Assembly (NCBI GenBank): GCA_017456495.1
Contig: JAFTJI010000128.1
Span: 1 to 44,123 of the forward strand
DNA length: 44,123 nucleotides
Direction: 5' to 3'
Origin: Lentisphaeria bacterium
GTDB taxonomy: Bacteria; Verrucomicrobiota; Lentisphaeria; Victivallales; UBA1829
Below the pieces are notes generated by a model. That model saw only the letters and a program-made list of their open reading frames with translations, ran no database searches and was not told the DNA's origin. Positions 17,597-26,685 of this stretch are shown one piece after another; positions within the stretch are counted from its first letter, which is position 1, and each line of letters starts with the position of its first letter. A program made the translations under genes and the position numbers.

Positions 17597-19396
17597 TCAC
17601 CGAAAAAAAACCATTTTATAGCAATTTTTTCCGGATTTCAGGCGGATAGCTGTGATTGTGGAATCCCAGATATTTTTCATTTTTCCATTCCGATCATGTA
17701 CAAGCTCCGGCATGATTTCCATTTCAGAGAACTCAATATTTTCCAATGAAAGAGTCACATTTCCGAGAAGAATCGTGTGACTGTCCCTGACGACTGGTTT
17801 GCAAACAGTCAGCAGAGTGATCACCGCCGGCAATTTTTTCTTCAAGGAAAAAGAATCTTCCACAGTGACCTTTGAATCGCTGAATTCAATTTTCCGTTCA
17901 GCAGTTTTCACCCCTGCTTCTGCTGGATATGCTTTGGAAAGATCACAGTACAAGGTTTGATTATGCACAGTAAAAGTTGAAACATAGTCCTTTCCATATA
18001 CTTGTTCATATTTGCCAAATACCGGGGCATTATGTCCGTTCCCGCGTGTGTTCCAGAGAGTGTAACGCTGTTCCGAAAAATTGATTTTTGCATAAAACCC
18101 GGTTCCGGCATCAAGAATAACGGGCACATCACCGCTGAACAGTTCAAAATGCCCCTGGTCATTATGATTGTGCGGCTCGGAATTATTCCCGGACTTCAGC
18201 GATACAGAAAATTTTTCCGAGCGGAAAACAGCCAACCGGTTCTTGAATACAGATTGAGACGTTCCAGCGGTCATATTATCTGGAAGATCAGCAGGACGAT
18301 CAAACAAATGAGCAAGAAAACTTGCCAGATAATCGCCGTTGATTCCTATATTAAACTCTTTCAAATAGGCTATTTCAAGAAGAGGTTCTGAATTAAAATA
18401 TTTTCCGGCAGGAAGGATAAATGCCGGATTGGAGCGCAATCCGGGCTGTGCATCCCCGAATGTAACCAGGTTATTCCCGCCGATCCGGACATTGGGCAGG
18501 AACTCCATCATCGCTTTCAATTTCGGATCAGAAAACAGATTTTTCATACTTCCGGGAATCGCTTTTTCAAGAATCAGTAAAGTCTGAAAAACCATCAGAT
18601 TTGCCTTCATGTAGTAAGATGGTCCCTCCGGACAATATCCATCATCAGAATAGTGGCTGATAAAACGGGATACATTGGCAAGAAAATGCTTCACCTGAGC
18701 AAGACGTTTTTTTGGATTCTGTTCCATCAGCAGGGCTGTAACAAGACAATTTCCGCTGCACCAGGGTGTCCAATTCGCAGGTGTTTCGTGCCGGTCCCAC
18801 CAATGAAACAGCTCTTTGTCAAATACAGCATAAACAGTCCGGCTGAGCGTTTTTTCCGCAATCGTTTTCATAATTCCGGGAATTTCTTTTTCCAATTCTT
18901 CTCCAAGAATAGAGGAAATCAAAGCCATGATTGCGCCGGTTTCTGCAGCAAACAGATCACAAAATCGCCATCTGTCGATAGTATCTTTCTCCCATGAAGC
19001 ATGAGCCGGAATACACCATGTACCTTCTTCCAGAATTGCAATAGTATAATCAAGGACCCGGGCAAGATATTTTTCCTTATCTCCTGTAAGACACAATGCA
19101 GCAGCAAGATATGCCAGATTCATGCGCCGCCGGAGATATAATGCTTCGTATTCGGTGCGATTGCCATTGATATTGAATTGCCGGTAATTGGAATATAACA
19201 ATTGGGGAACTTGATTTTCAGGGATCAAATCAGCCCCGGAGATAATCTTTCCGACCAGGGGATTATCCAAACATTTTTTCCATGCTTTCCGATTGGAATA
19301 ACCCGGGTAAAAATTCCTGTTGAAAATGCCTTTTTCTATCCTGGAATAAAAATCAGCAGGAAGTCTGTCATGGATATAACGTTCTGTTTTTTTCAT
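17597..19396 (-). CDS. Heparinase II/III-like protein without signal peptide
   Basis: A 599-residue protein of the heparinase II/III superfamily. Toroid markers NWTPW (N208-W209) and GYCPEGPSYY (253-262) precede the C-terminal domain motif NNSEPHNHNDQGHFELF (H409, H411) and LDAGTGFY. It begins MKKTERYIHDRLP with no hydrophobic leader, unlike the homologue at 6796-8646, so it should stay in the cytoplasm and act on imported unsaturated or uronic oligosaccharides. An AGGAGA site lies 8 bases before ATG. It is 28 bp downstream of the DUF4838 gene in the same operon and has no pilin-like gene of its own. Confidence 0.83.
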   Translation of the reverse strand: MKKTERYIHDRLPADFYSRIEKGIFNRNFYPGYSNRKAWKKCLDNPLVGKIISGADLIPENQVPQLLYSNYRQFNINGNRTEYEALYLRRRMNLAYLAAALCLTGDKEKYLARVLDYTIAILEEGTWCIPAHASWEKDTIDRWRFCDLFAAETGAIMALISSILGEELEKEIPGIMKTIAEKTLSRTVYAVFDKELFHWWDRHETPANWTPWCSGNCLVTALLMEQNPKKRLAQVKHFLANVSRFISHYSDDGYCPEGPSYYMKANLMVFQTLLILEKAIPGSMKNLFSDPKLKAMMEFLPNVRIGGNNLVTFGDAQPGLRSNPAFILPAGKYFNSEPLLEIAYLKEFNIGINGDYLASFLAHLFDRPADLPDNMTAGTSQSVFKNRLAVFRSEKFSVSLKSGNNSEPHNHNDQGHFELFSGDVPVILDAGTGFYAKINFSEQRYTLWNTRGNGHNAPVFGKYEQVYGKDYVSTFTVHNQTLYCDLSKAYPAEAGVKTAERKIEFSDSKVTVEDSFSLKKKLPAVITLLTVCKPVVRDSHTILLGNVTLSLENIEFSEMEIMPELVHDRNGKMKNIWDSTITAIRLKSGKNCYKMVFFR

Positions 19397-19424
19397 TATC
19401 TGATCTCCTGAACAAACCAGCTTT

Positions 19425-22313
19425 TTAACGGTAAAGTTTCATCTCGTCAATGTAAAAATCGATTTTATCACCCGGAGCAAAGGATTTCGGCGTGGAAAAC
19501 ACACGCAAATAGGTATGCGTACAAGGTTTCTTGAACAGACCTTTGCAGGGGATCTTGATTTTTTTCCAACCGTTCGTGACCTCGTTCCGTTTCAGGATCG
19601 TGGTCCACTTTGTATAACCGATGGAAACAATGATATCAGGATGTTTCGGAGATTCACATTTGATATAGAACTCATACGCTGTATATCTGGAAAAATCACT
19701 TCCATGCAGATAGTTGAATCCGATACGGTCAAGTTTCGGCATTTTGCTCATCTTTGCCTTGACATCATCATAAGTCACTTCAAACCGGATGCTGCCGGTA
19801 CCTGCAAACTTGACAGATTTGCTCTGAGTCAATTTTCCGACTTCAGTCGAAGCATAAGGCTTGGGCCGCCAAGCTCTCTGCGCCCAGGTTCGCCGTTCAA
19901 TGTTGTCACAGTTATCCCAGACAACTGAACTTTCAAGAAAGCTCAGGAATTTTTTAATAAATCCTTCATGTCTCTTTTTCCAGTACGGCAACAAATCTTT
20001 CATTGCGATTGCACACTCATTTTTCACGGTATCGCGGATCCGTTCAGCAATCTTCTCCCGGGAATCCTTCACCATTCCCGGCTTGAATTTCGGATAAAGG
20101 ATGTACGCAACTTTATCCGCTGCCAGTCTGGCATGACGCACGCGCCGCAATAATGTTTTGTTTCCGGAAACAGCCTGCTCTGCCTGATCAAAAATCTTCT
20201 GGATCTGCGCTGCAAACGCCGGAGTGATATAACCGCATTTTTCCATGGGGGATTGAGTGCCGACATAGGATTTTTTATCATTGCGTGCCGCATCGTTGAC
20301 GGCTTTCAAATACTGACGGATGAATATTCCCGCTTTTCCATAATAGCCATCCGTAAAATCAAGGATCACTTTCTGCTGGTCAATAAAGGGATTTTCTGCC
20401 AGTTTTGCCATAAGATAAATCCGGAGATACCACATATCTTCAAAAACCGGATAATACTCCGTGAAGATTCCGGAGACTGAATTTTTCTTCATCAGCTGCC
20501 AGTCTGTCTGGATCGTTGACTCAAAAGGCATGGGCAGACATTTATCTGCAAAATTGCTGTGGTAATCCCAAATGTAAATATTTTTTGTGACCGTTGACCA
20601 TACTTTCATCAACCGTCCGAACCGTTCATCTTCCGGGATCGGTTTCAGGTAATTACAAAGCGTATCGCAAAGAGTGATGATCACATTATCAGCCGGTTTG
20701 ATCCCGATGGGAACCGGTTCGGTATTCATATACGCAAGCGTTGCAATTTTGATATCCGGGTACTCTTCAGCGATCCCATTTGCCATTTCATTGATAAGTT
20801 CCAACAGCAATCCGGTATCACAAGCATATTTTTTTGCTGTTTCATCACAAGTCTGACACTCACATTTCGTAGAAGTATCGTTGAAAGAAATATTGTAGAT
20901 CGTCGGCGGATTTTTGAATTTCTTCCTGTCAGCGGCGATAAAATCTTTCAGAATCCCAAGAAATGCTTTCCGCATCTCTTTATTGCTCAGGCACAGCTGA
21001 TTCATGAAGTTATTTTTTCCGCCGCGAACTCCGGATTTCAAGGCACACCATTCAGGTTTCAGGATCTTCCGCCGTTTCATTTCGCGGAGATATCCGGCTT
21101 CCGTATGCACAAATCCCGGCGTTCCATAATCCAGACTTCCGCCGTATTCAACGGGGATGCTCCAATGCAGTTCCCCGTTCACGCGATTCCGGGGAGCCCA
21201 GAGAGACTCTTTTCCGGATTTTGTGATCATCCGGTTATGAGTTGCAAAGGTCCGGAACGAAAAAACCGGTTTCCCCTGTTTATCCAGAGGCGCGACCTGT
21301 AACTCCGGATCGGCGGGAACAAATTCTTCATACGGGGTCCACCAGCGGACACCGCAGGATTCTTCCAGAAAATGCCAGACAGCATAAAGCGTTCCCCGCA
21401 TTCCGCCGCCCCCGAGAATCAGATTGCCGTCAACAGTCCGGTTCAGCCATTGCTCCTCTTCGTAAGAATCCAATCCGGCGTTGACACTTGCAGCGAACTT
21501 TGTTTTTCCGACATAGATCACGTTTTCTTTCAAATTATCATTTTCTGTAACAACAGGAATCTTTTTTCCGGTGATCTTCTGCAAATAAACAGATAACTCT
21601 TCCGCCGCTTTCTGTTCCTGAACAGTCGGCTTTTCCGGGAGCGCAATAACAGCACGGCTCAAACGGATCGACTTGGGCGCAGATTGCAGTTTGATCCCGG
21701 CATAGTGAGTCCGCATCATCACCGGAGTGATCTGGACATCCCATCTGTTCCGGGGGATTTTTTTGAGATCAACAGGTCCGCCGACCTTCACGATGGATGA
21801 ACCGCTCCCGCCGATGAATTTAACAACAAGCAGATTTTTTCCTGCATTCAGAGTCACATTCACCAGATAATTTGTGCAGGAGGGCGGCCAGGCCTTATTC
21901 CCTTCCCGCAAGGTATCGGCAATTTTCTTTCCGTTAAACCAGGCTTCAAACCACCAGTCCGCCCCGAATCCAAGAGTCACAGTTTCTTTTTTGGAAGAAG
22001 GTATTTCCAGATAAAGTATAGCACAGTTTCCGATCTTATTTTTGCCGAACTCTTTCTTCAAATCCAGCGTATCACCGGAAGCCGTTATCTGACGGGGCGC
22101 GACTTTTGTTTTCCCGCAAAGAATAAACTGTGGAACCTGCTGTAAATCTGCCTGTTTCGGCTGAAAATTCCGATTATTGTCCGGAAGAATGAATGCGGTC
22201 CACTTTTTCGGCAAAACCACAGAGCCTTTCACCTCGGATGGACTGCTGACAGCAAACATGCTCACTGTTATGAAAAATACTGTCAGAGTTGCTATACTTC
22301 TGAAAATTCTCAT
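19425..22313 (-). CDS. Large secreted DUF4838 (GH67-N-like) glycan-active protein
   Basis: A 962-residue exported protein; signal peptide about 1-22. A galactose-binding-like region (about 60-190) is followed by a GH67 N-terminal-like domain (about 215-345: AAEELSVYLQKITGKKIP, GTLYAVWHFLEESCGVRWWTP). The DUF4838 domain spans about 345-640, with CECQTCDETAKKY and WDYHSNFADKCLPMP. A C-terminal beta domain (about 820-962) probably binds carbohydrate. DUF4838 proteins are distant relatives of alpha-glucuronidases, but activity is rarely proven. Its pilin-like partner lies 21 bp upstream. The leaderless heparinase-like gene is next downstream. Confidence 0.82.
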   Translation of the reverse strand: MRIFRSIATLTVFFITVSMFAVSSPSEVKGSVVLPKKWTAFILPDNNRNFQPKQADLQQVPQFILCGKTKVAPRQITASGDTLDLKKEFGKNKIGNCAILYLEIPSSKKETVTLGFGADWWFEAWFNGKKIADTLREGNKAWPPSCTNYLVNVTLNAGKNLLVVKFIGGSGSSIVKVGGPVDLKKIPRNRWDVQITPVMMRTHYAGIKLQSAPKSIRLSRAVIALPEKPTVQEQKAAEELSVYLQKITGKKIPVVTENDNLKENVIYVGKTKFAASVNAGLDSYEEEQWLNRTVDGNLILGGGGMRGTLYAVWHFLEESCGVRWWTPYEEFVPADPELQVAPLDKQGKPVFSFRTFATHNRMITKSGKESLWAPRNRVNGELHWSIPVEYGGSLDYGTPGFVHTEAGYLREMKRRKILKPEWCALKSGVRGGKNNFMNQLCLSNKEMRKAFLGILKDFIAADRKKFKNPPTIYNISFNDTSTKCECQTCDETAKKYACDTGLLLELINEMANGIAEEYPDIKIATLAYMNTEPVPIGIKPADNVIITLCDTLCNYLKPIPEDERFGRLMKVWSTVTKNIYIWDYHSNFADKCLPMPFESTIQTDWQLMKKNSVSGIFTEYYPVFEDMWYLRIYLMAKLAENPFIDQQKVILDFTDGYYGKAGIFIRQYLKAVNDAARNDKKSYVGTQSPMEKCGYITPAFAAQIQKIFDQAEQAVSGNKTLLRRVRHARLAADKVAYILYPKFKPGMVKDSREKIAERIRDTVKNECAIAMKDLLPYWKKRHEGFIKKFLSFLESSVVWDNCDNIERRTWAQRAWRPKPYASTEVGKLTQSKSVKFAGTGSIRFEVTYDDVKAKMSKMPKLDRIGFNYLHGSDFSRYTAYEFYIKCESPKHPDIIVSIGYTKWTTILKRNEVTNGWKKIKIPCKGLFKKPCTHTYLRVFSTPKSFAPGDKIDFYIDEMKLYR

Positions 22314-22334
22314 ATAAAAACCGCCTCTCTTACA

Positions 22335-23063
22335 TTATTTAGCAACATAATTGCCGGGGGCACGATGCAGAGCATCTCCCCAATATCTGTTATCGTCCAT
22401 CTGATCCTCGGTCAAAGCTCCGACATGACCGTCATAGAATGCCACATTTCCTCTTCCGCTGTGGATTCCCCAGAATGATACAAAATATTGATTACTGGAA
22501 CCATAACTCTTCAAAGAAGCCCATCTTGTAAGGCACGGACGGCTGTTTTTCGTTTGACGGGTCGGATAGTAATTCCCGTCATCCGCAGTATGAACAAAAA
22601 GTTCAGAGGGATTTTTCACCATGGAAGCCTTTGTGAAACGCATATTTCCGGTATCTCCGCTGGTGGTTATTGATATAACTGTAGTATTGGTCAAAACACC
22701 TTTCGGAAGTAATGATTGACAGGAATACAGTTTCTGGAACAAGGGATCTTTCTGACACTCTGTAACACCATCTGAATTTTTCTTGAAATAGCTGAGTCTC
22801 CACAGTTTGATGGGAAAATATTCAGTGTACTGAGGATTGGATTTGTCTGCAGCCGGAGGCAGGAAATCATTATAGTCATTGATATATGACTTCACTCCGC
22901 CATCAACTTGCTTTCGGTTGCTGACACAATTGGTACTGCGGCCTTTTTCTCTTGCGCTGTTCAGCGCAGGCAGCAGCATTCCCGCCAGAATCGCGATAAT
23001 CGCAATCACAACAAGCAATTCAATAAGCGTGAAACCAGTTTTTACTTTTGCTGTTTTTTTCAT
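22335..23063 (-). CDS. Pilin-like (H-X9-DG) protein paired with the 962-aa DUF4838 protein
   Basis: I start it at ATG 23063 ([17 protein letters not shown], 242 residues), 5-6 bases after GGAGGG; the in-frame GTG at 23075 overlaps that site. It has the canonical Gly before the cleavage point, Glu +5 and the conserved helix. The head ends with [12 protein letters not shown] (H-X9-DG). The first 33 residues are almost identical, also in DNA, to those of the protein at 24956-25606, pointing to recent duplication or gene conversion of the 5' end, while the heads are unrelated by eye. The enzyme start is 21 bp downstream. Confidence 0.88.
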   Translation of the reverse strand: MKKTAKVKTGFTLIELLVVIAIIAILAGMLLPALNSAREKGRSTNCVSNRKQVDGGVKSYINDYNDFLPPAADKSNPQYTEYFPIKLWRLSYFKKNSDGVTECQKDPLFQKLYSCQSLLPKGVLTNTTVISITTSGDTGNMRFTKASMVKNPSELFVHTADDGNYYPTRQTKNSRPCLTRWASLKSYGSSNQYFVSFWGIHSGRGNVAFYDGHVGALTEDQMDDNRYWGDALHRAPGNYVAK

Positions 23064-23083
23064 AGCACCCTCCACTTAAATTT

Positions 23084-24934
23084 TTATTTAAAAATGTTCT
23101 TTTTCAATGTTTTTTTCCAAGTAGTGATCCGTTCCATTATAAACAGATACTTGTAATTTTTCCGGAGATTCCGGATATCATTTTCAAGACGGTCAATCCG
23201 CTGTTCTGTTTCAGCCCAATTCTCTTTTTTGGCTGTTATGCTTATATAAGTAGCATCGACAGCTATTCTTGCCAGTTTTACGTGATATAAAGACTTTGGA
23301 TCATCTTTTACAAGGTTTTCCATATCATCGAACATTTTCTGCCAGCGTCTCAGATTATCCTCCGTAAGATACGGATAAGCCATAGTATTATAAACAGAAC
23401 GGATTTTTAATGTTGAGATATTCAAACAACCTTTTTCCACTTCGTAGAGATATTTCCTGAAAAGCGGAGCAGCCTTTCCATAGTAAAAATCAGTAAATTC
23501 TCTGATCAACTGAGTGACATTTTCATCTGGATTTCTGTAAAGGCGCAATAACAGCCAAGACTGTAATTCAAAGAAGCCAGTTCTGTCAGAGGCTTTAGAA
23601 TCGTGTTCAATATAAGCTCCGCGAATCCCCATTTTTTTCATCAGACGGAGATCTTCAGTTATTCTCGTAATGTTTGACATCGGCGGAACTGTAAGATAAC
23701 TTCCGGAAGAATAAGGCAGCGTATAATACCAGTACCACAGGTCAGCATTTTTATCAGCCCATTTTTTCAGAGTTTTCAGAGTTCTCTGACCTCCTTCCTT
23801 CTCCAACGATGCAATATAGCTGGAATAAATCGGACAGAAAATAACGATCAGATTATCCGGAAGTTCCAGATGTTCCGGCATGGATAAAGTCGAAAGGTAT
23901 GCAAAAACAGAAATTTTGACTTCAGGATACAACTTTTTCACTTTTTTGCAGAACTCAAATAAATATTTGTAATAAGCACCTGCCCCCTTTTGTCCATACT
24001 TGACAGATGCGGCTTTACATTCCGGACAACAACAGAATTCTGCATAGACAATATCATTCATAGACATAGAAAATATGCCATCCCGACGCCCAGTCCTTGC
24101 AATTTCCCGTTTCAGCTGTTCCAGTGCATTCTTTGTCAATTCTTCCTGCAACTGCAAATTACTGAAACATAGCTGTCCGTGAGGATATCTTTTTCCCTTT
24201 TTATCCATAGGAAACCACTCAGGATGTTCACCAAAATAGTTTTTGTTCGGAATCCATGCCAACTGCTTGTTTAATCTGCGATGATGGTAATTTGTTCCCG
24301 GATGAATATATTGAGAAAGGACATGCGTGGATGGAGTATATTCCAGCACTTCATTCCTTATCCCGGATAGCTCAGTCAACAGAATATTCTGCCGGTTGCG
24401 GAAATGGTAAAGCATCGACGATTCTTTGTAATCCTTCATGAATATTCTTCTGAAATAGAATGTTTGAGAACCGCGGATTTCAAAGGCATAAACGCCGGAA
24501 AAAGGTTTTGTCTCTATCGACAACTCTTTGATTTCCGGTATATACATATCTCCATAGGCAGAATACCAGCGGAATCCAAAACGTTCCAATAACTCATAGA
24601 CGGCATAAGCCCGCCCATTTATTCCATTTCCCTGAAGAATAATATCATTACCTTTGAACGTTATTTTATAGGAATCATTGACCTGTGCCGTATCAAATAT
24701 GATATTTTTCTTTCCTTTTGCCGCAGTTATTTTAAAATCTGCGCCTGTTGCTTTCCCTAAAAACAAACGTAAATCTTCTGCACCTCTTTTATCAGAGGGA
24801 TTCTGATTATTGAAAACAATAACATAATCCGTCTTGCCATCTTTTGCCAAAGTCAATTTTTTTGGAGTACCATAAACTGAAACAGTGGAGATAATAACCA
24901 AAAAGGTCAAACAATAAACAAGAGTTTTTTTCAT
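23084..24934 (-). CDS. Secreted DUF4838 protein (short form)
   Basis: A 616-residue exported protein with signal peptide 1-22 (ends VSVYG). A GH67-N-like domain lies at about 35-130 (SDKRGAEDLRLFLGKATGADF, GRAYAVYELLERFGFRWY), and the DUF4838-like region at about 150-480 contains FCCCPECKAAS and WYWYYTLPY. It lacks the N-terminal binding region and the C-terminal beta domain of the 962-residue relative, so the two share only the core and may split the work on one polymer. It sits between two pilin-like genes; by order and spacing its partner is the upstream one (21 bp). Confidence 0.82.
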   Translation of the reverse strand: MKKTLVYCLTFLVIISTVSVYGTPKKLTLAKDGKTDYVIVFNNQNPSDKRGAEDLRLFLGKATGADFKITAAKGKKNIIFDTAQVNDSYKITFKGNDIILQGNGINGRAYAVYELLERFGFRWYSAYGDMYIPEIKELSIETKPFSGVYAFEIRGSQTFYFRRIFMKDYKESSMLYHFRNRQNILLTELSGIRNEVLEYTPSTHVLSQYIHPGTNYHHRRLNKQLAWIPNKNYFGEHPEWFPMDKKGKRYPHGQLCFSNLQLQEELTKNALEQLKREIARTGRRDGIFSMSMNDIVYAEFCCCPECKAASVKYGQKGAGAYYKYLFEFCKKVKKLYPEVKISVFAYLSTLSMPEHLELPDNLIVIFCPIYSSYIASLEKEGGQRTLKTLKKWADKNADLWYWYYTLPYSSGSYLTVPPMSNITRITEDLRLMKKMGIRGAYIEHDSKASDRTGFFELQSWLLLRLYRNPDENVTQLIREFTDFYYGKAAPLFRKYLYEVEKGCLNISTLKIRSVYNTMAYPYLTEDNLRRWQKMFDDMENLVKDDPKSLYHVKLARIAVDATYISITAKKENWAETEQRIDRLENDIRNLRKNYKYLFIMERITTWKKTLKKNIFK

Positions 24935-24955
24935 AATTTATCAAACCTTTCTTAA

Positions 24956-25606
24956 TTACTTTCCTGACCAGAAAACATTATCTGTCGATGTTGGAATGAA
25001 TGTAAATTGAATTGTTCCAACATGACCATCCATATAACTTAAAGTAAAGTTGGGTAAGTGGCGGGGAATGTTATTTGGCGAATATTTATTCATTTGAGTC
25101 CACGTACTATAGTGCCAGGGAATTTTCCAACAGAGCATTTCATGCATAGATGTCGGATTTTTAACCTGATTTCTTCGGAATGGCTCGCTGGTTAAATAGC
25201 CGATCTTTAAATTCATAGCATAATTATAAGTACTGTATGTCAATACATAACATTTGGTCTTTGTTTCTGCCGGACAATTCATTTCCGGTGGGCGAAAACT
25301 GTTCCCATCCCCATTAACACCTTTTTTACTCAGGAAACCGTTTGTAGAAAGAGTCGCACCCCACAATGGTTTTTTTGCGCTGCAGTCTCCATCCACAGCA
25401 ACAACAATACCATCGAAGGAATCAGAATAATTTGCAGAGGAAAGAGCCAGTTGCTTCAAATTGTTGATGCATCCAGTCCGCAAAGCAGTAGCCCGGGCGT
25501 TATTCAGCGCAGGCAGCAGCATTCCAGCCAGAATCGCGATGATAGCAATCACAACAAGCAATTCAATAAGCGTGAAACCAGTTTTTACTTTTACTGTTTT
25601 TTTCAT
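24956..25606 (-). CDS. Pilin-like (DUF1559-type) protein paired with the short DUF4838 protein
   Basis: I start it at ATG 25606 ([17 protein letters not shown], 216 residues), 5 bases after a GGAGGAGGAGA tract; a TTG further upstream (25624) is inside that tract. It has the canonical Gly at -1. The head has Cys in [11 protein letters not shown] and ends [12 protein letters not shown], again H-X9-DG but without the usual Ser-Gly after His. It is nearly identical at its N-terminus to the protein at 22335-23063. It follows the LacI gene by 23 bp. Confidence 0.87.
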   Translation of the reverse strand: MKKTVKVKTGFTLIELLVVIAIIAILAGMLLPALNNARATALRTGCINNLKQLALSSANYSDSFDGIVVAVDGDCSAKKPLWGATLSTNGFLSKKGVNGDGNSFRPPEMNCPAETKTKCYVLTYSTYNYAMNLKIGYLTSEPFRRNQVKNPTSMHEMLCWKIPWHYSTWTQMNKYSPNNIPRHLPNFTLSYMDGHVGTIQFTFIPTSTDNVFWSGK

Positions 25607-25629
25607 AACGCTCTCCTCCTCCAATTCTC

Positions 25630-26664
25630 TTATTTTTGTTTTTTTAATGAATCACGAACTAATATTGAAACGGGTATCAGCTGGCTGCTGAACCCCTCTT
25701 CACTCTTTTTGCCGATTTTGTCAATGATCGCATTGGCAGTCAATTTTCCCATCTCTTCAAAATCCTGTACAACCGTTGTGATCTTCGGGAAAGAAGTCTC
25801 CGCAAGCATGGAACCGCCAAAACCAATCAGGGAAAATGTCTGCGGTACTGAAAATCCCGAAACAGCCGCCGCATTGTTCAGGGCAACCGCCGGAACGTCC
25901 GATTCACAGACAATTCCATCTACTTGCATTTCCAATAATTTTTTGAGAATCCCTGTCATATACTTCTGATCAAACGCCTTTTTCGGATCAAGGTACAACG
26001 GCTCAACATCTTCACAGTCCGGATAATATTTCTTCATTCCCCGGATAAACCCTTCCTGCCGCCGCAATTTATATTCAGAAGCACTCTTTTTCGATCTCGT
26101 TGCAAACGCCACATAGACCGGCTTTTTATGCTTGTTTTTATGCAGAAGTCTGACCGCTTCCTCCACACCGGCAGCATCGTCGGTGGTGACGCCGATCCCG
26201 CCCGGATTGCTCAGGTTGACGGTCCCGTAAGGGATCTTTTCCCGGTCAAGAGATTTTGCGATCCCGGAAATCAACTTCAGGTCAGCAACATGGAAAATCA
26301 CACCCGCAACGCGCCAGCCCATCAATTTTCTGTACAGTTCCGCGTTGGAAAAATCTTCCAGATGCAGAACGATCAGAGTATAGCCCCGTTCGTTGGCAGC
26401 TTCGATCACTCCGTTCTGGATCCTGCCGGAGTATTCCACCAACCCCATGTCGGAGTGAACAAACGCCAGAACAGTGCCGTGTTTTCCCGCAATGGAGGCA
26501 GCCATCTGATTTTTGCTGTAACTCAACCGTTTCGCCGTTTCAAGGATCTTTTTCCGGTGTTCCGGACGGACACTCAAGGCTTTCGGATGGTTGCTCAATA
26601 CCTGGGAAACGGTGCAGATATTGATGCCCGTTTCTCTTGAGATATCTTTTAATGTAGCAGCCAT
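25630..26664 (-). CDS. LacI-family transcriptional regulator of the glycan operon
   Basis: A 344-residue LacI/GalR protein. The helix-turn-helix is at the start ([29 protein letters not shown]), the hinge around 50-60, and the sensor domain covers 62-335. It is the second gene of the operon that begins with the GHL6-like hydrolase, and an operator-like palindrome with central CG (28693-28710) lies at the transcription start of that operon, so autoregulation with sugar-released repression is likely. A GGAG lies 8 bases before ATG. Confidence 0.9.
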   Translation of the reverse strand: MAATLKDISRETGINICTVSQVLSNHPKALSVRPEHRKKILETAKRLSYSKNQMAASIAGKHGTVLAFVHSDMGLVEYSGRIQNGVIEAANERGYTLIVLHLEDFSNAELYRKLMGWRVAGVIFHVADLKLISGIAKSLDREKIPYGTVNLSNPGGIGVTTDDAAGVEEAVRLLHKNKHKKPVYVAFATRSKKSASEYKLRRQEGFIRGMKKYYPDCEDVEPLYLDPKKAFDQKYMTGILKKLLEMQVDGIVCESDVPAVALNNAAAVSGFSVPQTFSLIGFGGSMLAETSFPKITTVVQDFEEMGKLTANAIIDKIGKKSEEGFSSQLIPVSILVRDSLKKQK

Positions 26665-26685
26665 TCTGTTCGCTCCGATCCGGTT

